Shown: in pieces, positions 7,032 to 13,251 of the stretch
Position numbering within the stretch: position 1 is the stretch's first letter
Layout of the letters: the number at the start of each line of letters is the position of its first letter
Source: Clostridia bacterium
GTDB lineage: Bacteria; Bacillota_A; Clostridia; Oscillospirales; CAG-382
Length of the DNA stretch: 13,251 nt
Assembly (NCBI GenBank): GCA_017614095.1
Contig: JAGACN010000115.1
Coordinates: 1-13,251 of the forward strand
Direction of reading: 5' to 3'
Made by a program: the position numbers and the translations under genes
Notes under the pieces: model-generated
Databases searched by the model: none
Seen by the model: only the letters and a program-made list of their open reading frames with translations
What the model was told of the DNA's origin: nothing

Positions 7032-7060
7032 GGACGGCGCGTTTTGAGGCCGCGCCGTCC
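7032..7060 (-). other. Strong 10-bp GC hairpin between rpsO and pnp
   Basis: GGACGGCGCG (7032-7041) and CGCGCCGTCC (7051-7060) form a perfect 10-bp stem with a nine-base loop. It begins 23 bases past the rpsO stop on the minus strand. There is no T-run after it in either direction, so it fits an mRNA processing or 3'-end protecting structure better than a standard terminator. E. coli has an RNase III-cleaved hairpin in the equivalent rpsO-pnp gap. Confidence 0.6.
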
Positions 7061-7083
7061 GCCTTGCGTTGCTTAGCCTTGCT

Positions 7084-7350
7084 TTACTTTCTGAGGCCGA
7101 GACGGGATACGATGGAACGGTAACGTTCGATATCCTTCTTCTGCAGGTAGCCCAGGAATTTCTTCCGTTTGCTGACCATCAGCTGCAGGCCTCTTCTGGA
7201 ATGATTGTCATGGGGATTGGCTTTCAGATGCTCGGTCAGCTGTTTGATGCGGGTCGTCAGAATGGCGATCTGCACTTCAGGAGAACCGGTATCGCCCTCA
7301 TGAACCGCGTAGGTCTGAATCAGATCCTGTTTTTCATCCTTCAAAAGCAT
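7084..7350 (-). CDS. rpsO: 30S ribosomal protein S15
   Basis: S15 is an 88-aa primary-binding protein of the small subunit. It contacts the central domain of 16S rRNA and helps form an intersubunit bridge. The sequence is the complete, usual length and shows family hallmarks: [31 protein letters not shown] and the C-terminal stretch KRKKFLGYL ending in RLGLRK. The ATG at 7350 is supported by GGAGGTG eight bases upstream and by family length. An in-frame extension to 7485 is rejected because it would translate the leader. It is transcribed from its own promoter through a structured leader and is followed by pnp, the common rpsO-pnp order. The stop is TAA, unlike most genes here. Confidence 0.98.
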   Translation of the reverse strand: MLLKDEKQDLIQTYAVHEGDTGSPEVQIAILTTRIKQLTEHLKANPHDNHSRRGLQLMVSKRKKFLGYLQKKDIERYRSIVSRLGLRK

Positions 7351-7470
7351 GTTGTTCACCTCCGTTTCAATGATGCGGGATAAGCCGAGCAGGAGGTTTG
7401 GTGAACCGGGCGGAGACGCCCATTTCCTCGAGCCAAGCATAACCCAAAGAGCGAACCTCAAATTTCGCTC
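7351..7470 (-). promoter_or_regulatory. Structured rpsO leader, candidate S15 autoregulatory element
   Basis: From the predicted transcript start near 7469, the leader can form GAGCGAA/TTCGCTC (7470-7464 with 7455-7449) and GGGCG/CGCCC (7421-7417 with 7412-7408). The Shine-Dalgarno region GGAGGTGAAC (7363-7354) has two upstream complements: GTTCACC (7406-7400, seven pairs) and ACCTCC (7397-7392, six pairs). This arrangement allows open and masked forms. S15 represses its own mRNA through leaders in several bacteria; that this leader does so is inference. Confidence 0.5.
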
Positions 7471-7475
7471 CACTA

Positions 7476-7504
7476 ACCATACCACAAAAAACTTCTCTTG
7501 TAAA
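7476..7504 (-). promoter_or_regulatory. Sigma-70 type promoter of rpsO
   Basis: On the minus strand TTTACA (7504-7499) and TATGGT (7481-7476) are separated by exactly 17 bases. TGG before the -10 gives an extended TGn motif. The surrounding sequence is AT-rich. The predicted start is near 7469, leaving a leader of about 120 bases. Confidence 0.75.
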
Positions 7505-7533
7505 GAGTTTTTTTGCTTTTTTTTCCGATGGTA

Positions 7534-7562
7534 TTGCCTTTTTTCTATATATATGCTATTTT
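7534..7562 (+). promoter_or_regulatory. Promoter of the glycogen operon
   Basis: TTGCCT (7534-7539) and TATTTT (7557-7562) are spaced by 17 bases, with TGC just before the -10 as an extended motif. It points away from the rpsO promoter and gives a leader of about 40 bases to the first gene. No operator was recognised. Confidence 0.65.
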
Positions 7563-7609
7563 AAGAACGTAATCACATTATTTTGGTAAAAAGGGAGGCG
7601 GTGCGGTCC

Positions 7610-7831
7610 ATGCAATCCGGCACGCTGTTCGACCGGCTCGCGCAGGTCATCGGGTTTCTGATCCTCGTCGCGCTGACGGTCGCTCTTCTGCTGGCCGCGA
7701 AAGAGCGGCTTCTGCCCTACCAGCAGGACGACGACGCGTTCGATACCGTATTCGCCTACCGGGAACCGGAATCGAGCGAAACGGAGACCGGCGGATCCGG
7801 CACGGAATTCGCCGACATAGCGGAGGACTGA
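7610..7831 (+). CDS. Small single-pass membrane protein heading the glycogen operon
   Basis: This 73-aa protein is not recognised. Residues 12-30 (VIGFLILVALTVALLLAA) form one clear transmembrane helix. The helix is preceded by a short segment with one arginine, and KER follows it. The C-terminal 35 residues are strongly acidic (QQDDDAFD, EPESSETE). The charge pattern does not settle topology. The ATG at 7610 is chosen because GGGAGG lies 11 bases upstream; the in-frame GTG at 7601 is only two bases from it. The stop is one base before the glgB start, and the glgB ribosome binding site lies inside this gene, so the two are tightly coupled. The position suggests a link to glycogen metabolism or its regulation at the membrane, but nothing in the sequence proves it. 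Length, codon use and spacing argue that it is a real gene. Confidence 0.78.
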   Translation: MQSGTLFDRLAQVIGFLILVALTVALLLAAKERLLPYQQDDDAFDTVFAYREPESSETETGGSGTEFADIAED

Positions 7832-7832
7832 T

Positions 7833-9719
7833 ATGGAACGGAACAGAGACGCACTTCCCGAATACCTGTTCGGGGAAGGGACCAATTTCCAGGCTTATCA
7901 ATATTTCGGCGCGCACCGCTCCGGCGACGGAGAGGTGGTTTTTCGCGTCTGGGCGCCGCGCGCGGACGCCGTGTCCCTGGTCGGGGACTTCAACGGCTGG
8001 AACACGCAGAGCCATCCGCTCATGCGGTGGGACGAGACGGGCGTCTGGACCGGCGTCCTGAAGGACCCGTATTTCCGGGACGGCTCCAAATACAAATACG
8101 CCGTCACCAAGGACGGCCGGACGGTCCTGAAAGCGGACCCGTTCGCCTTCTGGTCGGAGAACCGGTCGGAAACGGCCAGCCTCTTTTTGGAGGAGAGCGG
8201 CCGCTACGAATGGCAGGACGCCGAATACATGGAGAACCGGAAACAGCTGGCCGGACCGCTGCTGTCCGACTGCTCTCCGTCCGTTCCGATGAATATTTAC
8301 GAAGTGCATCTGGGGTCCTGGAAACGGACGCTGGACGGCAACTATTTGACCTATGACGATTTTGCCCGCGACCTGACGGAATACGTTTTGGACATGGGCT
8401 ATACGCACGTGGAGCTGCTCCCCGTGATGGAGCATCCGCTGGACGCCTCCTGGGGATACCAGGTGTGCGGCTATTACGCGCCGACCTCCCGGTTCGGAAC
8501 GCCGGGGGCCTTCAAGTACCTGGTGGACACGCTGCACCGCAACGGCATCGGCGTCATCCTCGACTGGGTGCCCGCCCACTTCCCGAAGGACGCGCACGGA
8601 CTGTACATGTTCGACGGGACCCCGACCTACGAATACGAGGATCCGCGTAAGATGGGACACCCGTCCTGGGGCACCCACTGCTTCGATCTCGGAAAAACGC
8701 AGGTCCAGTCCTTCCTCATCTCGAACGCGATGTACTGGCTGGACGAGTACCACATCGACGGCCTGCGCGTGGACGCGGTGGCCTCCATGCTCTATCTGGA
8801 TTTCGACCGCGGACCCGGCCAGTGGGCGCCGAACGACGAAGGCGGGAACATCAACAAGGAAGCCGTCTGGTTCCTGCAGAAAATGAACCGCGCGGTGAAG
8901 GAGCGCCATCCGGACTGCCTGACCATCGCCGAGGAGTCCACCTCCTACGCGAACGTCACCAAGCAGTACGGGCTGGGCTTCAATATGAAATGGTGCATGG
9001 GCTGGATGAACGACACCCTGTCCTATCTGCCGGTCGACCCGCTCTTCAGGCGCTACGTGCACGGCAAACTGACCTTCTCTTTGGTGTACGTGTTCGGCGA
9101 ATCCTACGTCCTGCCCGTCTCGCACGACGAAGTGGTCCATCTGAAGCGGTCGCTGCTCAACAAATCCTTCGGCGGCTACGAACAGCGCTTCGCGGGCACC
9201 CGCGCCTTCTTAACGTATATGATGACCCATCCGGGCAAGAAACTGCTCTTCATGGGCTGCGATTTCGGCCAGTTCGACGAATGGAACGAAGCAAAGAGCC
9301 TCGACTGGCATCTGCTGGGCTACCCGATGCACGAGAAACTGCACGACTACGTCCGGGACCTGAACCGCGTCTACCGCGCGCATCTGGCGCTCTGGGACCG
9401 GGAGCAGAGCTGGGACGGATTCCGCTGGGCTCTCGCGGACGACGCCTCGCAGAACGTTCTGGCGTACGAACGGATGTCCTCGACCGGGGAAGTCCTGCTC
9501 GTCTGCGTCAATTTCTCCGGTTCGGATTACTGGGATTACGAGATCCCGGTCGCGAACGACGGATGGTACCGTCCGCTGCTGCAGTCGGACGACCCGCGCT
9601 ACGGCGGCAGGGGCGTGACGGCGCAGGACGTGCACTCGTTCGAGCGGCCGGATTGCGGATACCGGATCAAAGCCACACTCCCCGCGCTGGGCGCGGTCAT
9701 CTTCCGGTTGGAAAACTGA
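7833..9719 (+). CDS. glgB: 1,4-alpha-glucan branching enzyme (GH13)
   Basis: GlgB cuts an alpha-1,4 glucan chain and rejoins it as an alpha-1,6 branch on growing glycogen in the cytoplasm. The 628-aa protein opens with a CBM48-like module ([20 protein letters not shown], about 37-56). The GH13 barrel shows region I as [10 protein letters not shown] (244-253), the nucleophile D314 in [10 protein letters not shown], the acid/base E367 in TIAEEST and D432 in SHDEVVH. The C-terminal beta domain (about 520-628) ends in GAVIFRLEN. The extra N1 domain found in some homologues such as the E. coli enzyme is absent, giving the shorter form common in Bacillota. GGAGG six bases before the ATG supports the start. 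It overlaps nothing but sits one base after the small membrane protein gene and 25 bases before glgC. All catalytic residues are present. Confidence 0.97.
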   Translation: MERNRDALPEYLFGEGTNFQAYQYFGAHRSGDGEVVFRVWAPRADAVSLVGDFNGWNTQSHPLMRWDETGVWTGVLKDPYFRDGSKYKYAVTKDGRTVLKADPFAFWSENRSETASLFLEESGRYEWQDAEYMENRKQLAGPLLSDCSPSVPMNIYEVHLGSWKRTLDGNYLTYDDFARDLTEYVLDMGYTHVELLPVMEHPLDASWGYQVCGYYAPTSRFGTPGAFKYLVDTLHRNGIGVILDWVPAHFPKDAHGLYMFDGTPTYEYEDPRKMGHPSWGTHCFDLGKTQVQSFLISNAMYWLDEYHIDGLRVDAVASMLYLDFDRGPGQWAPNDEGGNINKEAVWFLQKMNRAVKERHPDCLTIAEESTSYANVTKQYGLGFNMKWCMGWMNDTLSYLPVDPLFRRYVHGKLTFSLVYVFGESYVLPVSHDEVVHLKRSLLNKSFGGYEQRFAGTRAFLTYMMTHPGKKLLFMGCDFGQFDEWNEAKSLDWHLLGYPMHEKLHDYVRDLNRVYRAHLALWDREQSWDGFRWALADDASQNVLAYERMSSTGEVLLVCVNFSGSDYWDYEIPVANDGWYRPLLQSDDPRYGGRGVTAQDVHSFERPDCGYRIKATLPALGAVIFRLEN

Positions 9720-9744
9720 CCGGACCGAAAGGAGCGAATCCCGT

Positions 9745-10962
9745 ATGTCCAAGAAGAAAGAAACCGTCGCCATGCTGCTTGCCGGCGGGCAGGGCAGCCG
9801 CCTCTACCTGCTGACCGAGCGCATCGCGAAGCCGGCCGTCTCGTTCGGCGGGAAATACCGCATCATCGATTTCCCGCTGTCCAACTGCGTGAATTCCGGC
9901 ATCGACGCCGTCGGCGTGCTGACCCAGTATCAGCCGCTTCTGCTGAACGAATACATCGGAAACGGCGTGCCGTGGGACCTCGACCGCACCTACGGAGGCG
10001 TCATGACGCTTCCGCCGTATCAGGAAAAAGGCCGTTCCGACTGGTACAAGGGAACGGCGAACGCCATCTACCAGAACATGCACTTCATCGACCGGTTCGA
10101 TCCGGAATATGTGGTCATCCTTTCCGGCGACCACATTTACCGGATGGACTACTCCAAAATGGTGCAGTACCACAAGAAGATGAACGCCGCGTGCACGATC
10201 GCCGTTTTCGACGTCCCGCTGAAGGAAGCGAGCCGGTTCGGGATCATGGAAACGGACGCGGCGGGCCGCGTGAAGGCCTTTGAGGAAAAGCCGAAGGAAC
10301 CGAAGAGCACCAAGGCGTCAATGGGCGTTTACGTATTCACCAAAAAGAAACTCTTCGACTATCTGATCGCCGACGAGGCGGATCCGGATTCCGAAAAGGA
10401 TTTCGGCAAGAACATCATCCCGGCCATGCTGAAAGCGAAGGAGCGGATGTTTGCCTTCGGGTTCGAAGGCTACTGGAAGGACGTCGGAACCATCCAGAGC
10501 CTGTGGGAGGCGAACATGGACCTCTTGGGGGACAATCCGAAACTGCAGTTGTACGACCCGTACTGGCGCATCTTCTCCCGGAACACGGCGCAGCCGCCGC
10601 AGTTCATCGGCGACAAGGCGAAAGTCCAGAACTCCATCATCACCGAAGGCTGCCGCGTGTTCGGGACCGTCCGCAACAGCGTGCTGTCCGCGGGCGTCGT
10701 GGTGGAGGAGGGCGCGGTCGTCGAGGACAGCGTCATCTTTGAAAACGTGACCGTCCGGAAAGGGGCGAAAGTCTCCTACGCCGTGATGGACGAACAGACG
10801 GAAGTGGGCAGAAAGGCGACGGTCGGTTTGCCGCTCGGAGAAGCGAAGGGCATCACGCTGATCGGCGCGGGCCTGCGCATCCCGGCGGGATTCCGCGTGC
10901 CGGACAACATCCGGCTGGATCAGTCCCAGCTTGACAAACTCGTGAAGGAGGGTGACAAATGA
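9745..10962 (+). CDS. glgC: Glucose-1-phosphate adenylyltransferase, catalytic subunit
   Basis: GlgC makes ADP-glucose and pyrophosphate from glucose-1-phosphate and ATP, the committed step of bacterial glycogen synthesis. The 405-aa protein has the nucleotide-binding loop AGGQGSRL (13-20), then [16 protein letters not shown] (37-52), GTANAIYQN (103-111) and the catalytic aspartate D129 in SGDHIY. K182 in FEEKP contacts the sugar phosphate. The segment GYWKDVGTI (242-250) is also typical. The C-terminal third is a left-handed beta-helix with hexapeptide-like repeats ([20 protein letters not shown]). AAAGGAG lies about ten bases before the start. The stop overlaps the glgD start (ATGA), so the two products are made in a coupled way and likely form a mixed tetramer. 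Allosteric behaviour cannot be read from the sequence. Confidence 0.97.
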   Translation: MSKKKETVAMLLAGGQGSRLYLLTERIAKPAVSFGGKYRIIDFPLSNCVNSGIDAVGVLTQYQPLLLNEYIGNGVPWDLDRTYGGVMTLPPYQEKGRSDWYKGTANAIYQNMHFIDRFDPEYVVILSGDHIYRMDYSKMVQYHKKMNAACTIAVFDVPLKEASRFGIMETDAAGRVKAFEEKPKEPKSTKASMGVYVFTKKKLFDYLIADEADPDSEKDFGKNIIPAMLKAKERMFAFGFEGYWKDVGTIQSLWEANMDLLGDNPKLQLYDPYWRIFSRNTAQPPQFIGDKAKVQNSIITEGCRVFGTVRNSVLSAGVVVEEGAVVEDSVIFENVTVRKGAKVSYAVMDEQTEVGRKATVGLPLGEAKGITLIGAGLRIPAGFRVPDNIRLDQSQLDKLVKEGDK

Positions 10963-12089
10963 ACGTACTCGCTTTACTGTTTGCCGGCGGAACCGTCAAC
11001 GCCGTTCCGGAACTGACGGACGTTCGGTCCATGGCCTCCGTTCCCTTCGGATGCAGGTACCGCCTGATCGATTTCACGCTGTCGAACATCGTCAACGCGG
11101 GCGTCAGCCACGTGGCGATCCTGACCCAGCACAACTACCAGTCCTTAATGGACCATCTGGGATCCGGAAAGGAATGGGATCTGGCCCGCCGGAAGGGCGG
11201 ACTGGACATCCTGCCTCCCTTCTTCACCGTTCTGGGCCCCTCGTCCGTCAAGAGCCTGTTCACGGACAACATCCAGGCGCTGCTGAACGCCCGCGGCTAT
11301 CTGGAGAACAGTTCCGAAGACACCATCATCGTAAGCGACTGCGACTCGGTCAACAGCCTGGACGTCGGCGCGCTGCTCCGGCAGCATGAAGAGACCGGCG
11401 CGGATCTGACGCTGGCCGTCCGCCGCACCGTCGTCGAACCCGGGAACGAGATGATCGAAGTGGTCTCCTCCGACCGGTCCGGCCGGATCCGCGAGGTGTC
11501 CAACGGCAACGACCTGACCCGCGGCCGGAAAGACGTCAGCATGAAATTCTTGGTCATCTCCAAGCGGCTGCTCTTAAACATCCTGGCCGAGATGAACATA
11601 CACGGATTGACGGACATGGCGCACGACTTCCTGACGCGCGGCGCGAAAAAATACAATTTCCGCGTCTACCGGCACGAAGGCTACTGCGGCACTATGCACA
11701 CATTGTCCGAAGATTTCGAACGGAACATGGATCTGCTGGATCCCGACATCCGGGCGCAGCTGTTCCACGCGCCCGGCCGGCCGGTGCTGACCAAGGTGCA
11801 CAACTCCGTTCCCGCGCTCTACCAGGAAGGCTGTCTGGTCCGTAATTCGCTCATCGCGGACGGCTGCGTCATCGAAGGGAACGTGGAGAACTGCATCCTC
11901 TTCCGCAACGTGCACGTGGGCAAGAACACGAGCGTGGAAAACTGCATCCTGATGCAGGACACGAACGTGGAGGACAACGTCTATCTGAACTGCGTCGTCA
12001 CGGACAAGAAGGTGCAGATCCGCAAGGGCCGCGTCCTGTCCGGCCACCAGACCAAGCCGTTCTACATCGGCAAGTTCGGAATCGTCTGA
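10959..12089 (+). CDS. glgD: GlgD, non-catalytic ADP-glucose pyrophosphorylase subunit
   Basis: GlgD is a GlgC paralogue found mainly in Bacillota, where it pairs with GlgC and raises its activity. The 376-aa protein keeps the fold: [15 protein letters not shown] (34-48), a GEYCGT-type region seen here as [20 protein letters not shown] (241-260), and a beta-helix C-terminus with repeated NCILF and NCILM units. The catalytic loop is degraded to [11 protein letters not shown] (no GxGxRL). The SGDH motif is SDCD (126-129), placing cysteine where GlgC has its catalytic aspartate. These losses support a regulatory role rather than independent catalysis. The start overlaps the glgC stop by four bases, with GGAGG just upstream. 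The gene ends 18 bases before glgA. Identity as GlgD is clear from both the degeneracy and the neighbourhood. Confidence 0.95.
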   Translation: MNVLALLFAGGTVNAVPELTDVRSMASVPFGCRYRLIDFTLSNIVNAGVSHVAILTQHNYQSLMDHLGSGKEWDLARRKGGLDILPPFFTVLGPSSVKSLFTDNIQALLNARGYLENSSEDTIIVSDCDSVNSLDVGALLRQHEETGADLTLAVRRTVVEPGNEMIEVVSSDRSGRIREVSNGNDLTRGRKDVSMKFLVISKRLLLNILAEMNIHGLTDMAHDFLTRGAKKYNFRVYRHEGYCGTMHTLSEDFERNMDLLDPDIRAQLFHAPGRPVLTKVHNSVPALYQEGCLVRNSLIADGCVIEGNVENCILFRNVHVGKNTSVENCILMQDTNVEDNVYLNCVVTDKKVQIRKGRVLSGHQTKPFYIGKFGIV

Positions 12090-12107
12090 TTCCACCGGAG
12101 GAATATC

Positions 12108-13251
12108 GTGAAACTACTGATAGCCGCTTCCGAATCCGCCCCCTTCGCCGCGACCGGCGGACTGGGCGACGTCATCGGATCCCTGCCAGCCGCATTGAAG
12201 AGCGGCCGGAAGGAGGACGACGTCCGGGTAGTGCTTCCCCTGTACGGAACGATGGATCCAGTCTGGCGTGAAAAGCTGACCTTCGTCGGGGAATGCCGGG
12301 TCCAGCTGAACTGGCGCGATCAGTACTGCGGCCTGTTCAAGCTGCTCTACAAGCACGTCACCTATTATTTCATCGACAACGAGTACTATTTCAAGCGGGA
12401 CCGCCTGTATGCCGAACCCGACGACGGGGAGCGGTTCGCCTTCTTCTGCCGCGCGATCACGCACGTGATGGATCTGATGGGCTTCTACCCGGATATCCTG
12501 CACGCGAACGATTGGCAGACTGCGCTTTCGGTCATCTACCTGAAGCGGAAGTACGGGGATACCGAGCCGTACAGCCGCATCCGGACGGTCTTCACCATCC
12601 ACAACATCCAGTACCAGGGCAACTTCGACGGATCCATCATGGCGAACGTGTTCGACCTGTTCCCGTCCGACTGGCAGACGGTCGAATGGAACGGGCAGAT
12701 CAATCTGATGAAAGGCGCAATCGTCTGCGCCGACCGGGTCACGACCGTCAGCCCCACCTACGCGCGGGAGATCCTGTCGCCCGCCTTCTCGTTCGGACTG
12801 GACGGGATCCTGCACCGGTACGAATGGAAACTGTCCGGCATCCTGAACGGCATCGACCGGGACTACTATTCGCCATCCGGCGAGGACGCGAAGAACGGCG
12901 AGATCCCGGCTCCGTTCCACGTGAACAGGATGGAGGGCAAGGCGGTCTGCAAGCAGGCACTCCAGCGGGAGCTCGGCCTGCCGGAACGGCCGGACGTGCC
13001 GCTCGTCGCGATGATCGGCCGCATGGTCGACGCGAAAGGGCTGGATCTGGTGACCGCCGGCGCGGAAATGCTGATGGGCGACGACCTGCAGCTGGCCGTC
13101 CTCGGGACCGGGGAACCGGGCTACGAGCAGTTCTTCCGCGAACTGGCGGCAAGGCATCCGGACAGATGCAAGGCCGTTCTCGCCTTTGACAAGCATCTGG
13201 CCAAGCGCATGTACGCCGGCGCGGACATCTTCCTGATGCCCTCCCGCAGCG
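12108..13251 (+). CDS. glgA: Glycogen synthase, ADP-glucose type (3' end outside window)
   Basis: GlgA (GT5 family) adds glucose from ADP-glucose to the non-reducing end of glycogen. The visible 381 codons start at GTG 12108, six bases after GGAGG, with KLLIAASESAPF at the N-terminus. The GT-B fold markers follow in order: TGGLGDVIGSLP (16-27), VVLPLYG, HANDWQT (132-138), TIHNIQYQG (163-171), ILNGID (245-250) and GRMVDAKGLDL (304-314, containing R305 and K310). The frame runs off the window in ADIFLMPSRS, just before the EPCG motif, so about the last 100 residues are missing. In the N-terminal KxGGL motif of E. coli GlgA the lysine that binds ADP-glucose is replaced by alanine (AATGGL). Substitutions there are, from memory, seen in some Clostridia, so loss of activity is not implied. 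It completes the synthetic glycogen gene set. Confidence 0.95.
   Translation, partial: MKLLIAASESAPFAATGGLGDVIGSLPAALKSGRKEDDVRVVLPLYGTMDPVWREKLTFVGECRVQLNWRDQYCGLFKLLYKHVTYYFIDNEYYFKRDRLYAEPDDGERFAFFCRAITHVMDLMGFYPDILHANDWQTALSVIYLKRKYGDTEPYSRIRTVFTIHNIQYQGNFDGSIMANVFDLFPSDWQTVEWNGQINLMKGAIVCADRVTTVSPTYAREILSPAFSFGLDGILHRYEWKLSGILNGIDRDYYSPSGEDAKNGEIPAPFHVNRMEGKAVCKQALQRELGLPERPDVPLVAMIGRMVDAKGLDLVTAGAEMLMGDDLQLAVLGTGEPGYEQFFRELAARHPDRCKAVLAFDKHLAKRMYAGADIFLMPSRS

Noticed and set aside
7351..7485. N-terminal extension of S15 from an upstream ATG at 7485
   Set aside because: S15 homology begins at 7350 behind a strong ribosome binding site. The upstream part would lie largely ahead of the predicted transcript start and overlaps the promoter.
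7647..9140. Minus-strand open frame opposite glgB
   Set aside because: The composition is typical of an antisense shadow (rich in R, V, H, Q). The plus strand encodes a complete branching enzyme with all catalytic motifs.

Overview
The window looks like a GC-rich chromosome segment from a member of the Bacillota, most likely a Clostridia lineage. This is inferred from gene content: paired glgC and glgD subunit genes inside a glgB-glgC-glgD-glgA cluster, an rpsO-pnp pair, strong GGAGG-type ribosome binding sites, and an ECF sigma factor overlapping a membrane-anchored partner gene. No mobile element, tRNA, rRNA or CRISPR array is visible. Of ten visible stop codons, eight are TGA, one TAG and one TAA.

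Layout. Positions 1-858 hold the C-terminal part of glutaminyl-tRNA synthetase, cut by the window edge. A 121-base gap carries a candidate ECF-type promoter whose -35 element overlaps the glnS stop codon. Next comes a two-gene operon: an ECF sigma factor (980-1462), and a four-base-overlapping gene for a single-pass membrane protein with an extracytoplasmic von Willebrand A domain (1459-3420). The second is probably the regulator of the sigma factor. After a GC-rich hairpin lies an unrecognised probable lipoprotein (3532-4674). Its gene ends at a rho-independent terminator and faces the minus-strand rpsO-pnp unit, which has its own terminator.

On the minus strand, rpsO (7350 to 7084) is followed by pnp (6899 to 4800). 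rpsO has a good extended -10 promoter and a leader of about 120 bases that can mask its ribosome binding site. pnp is full length and well conserved except for one in-frame TGA at codon 345, where the family has an invariant-looking arginine. That TGA lies inside a perfect 8-bp inverted repeat.

A divergent AT-rich promoter region (about 7470-7600) separates rpsO from the plus-strand glycogen operon. The operon runs: a 73-aa single-pass membrane protein, glgB (branching enzyme), glgC and glgD (catalytic and degenerate ADP-glucose pyrophosphorylase subunits), and glgA (glycogen synthase, cut by the window end). GlgC/GlgD make ADP-glucose, GlgA polymerises it and GlgB adds branches. The genes are packed with gaps of 1 and 25 bases, a 4-base overlap and a gap of 18 bases, so they are probably co-transcribed from the promoter at 7534-7562.

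The points most worth a second look are the interrupted pnp with its palindrome, the ECF sigma/VWA pair with its putative autoregulatory promoter, the rpsO leader, and the small membrane protein heading the glycogen operon.
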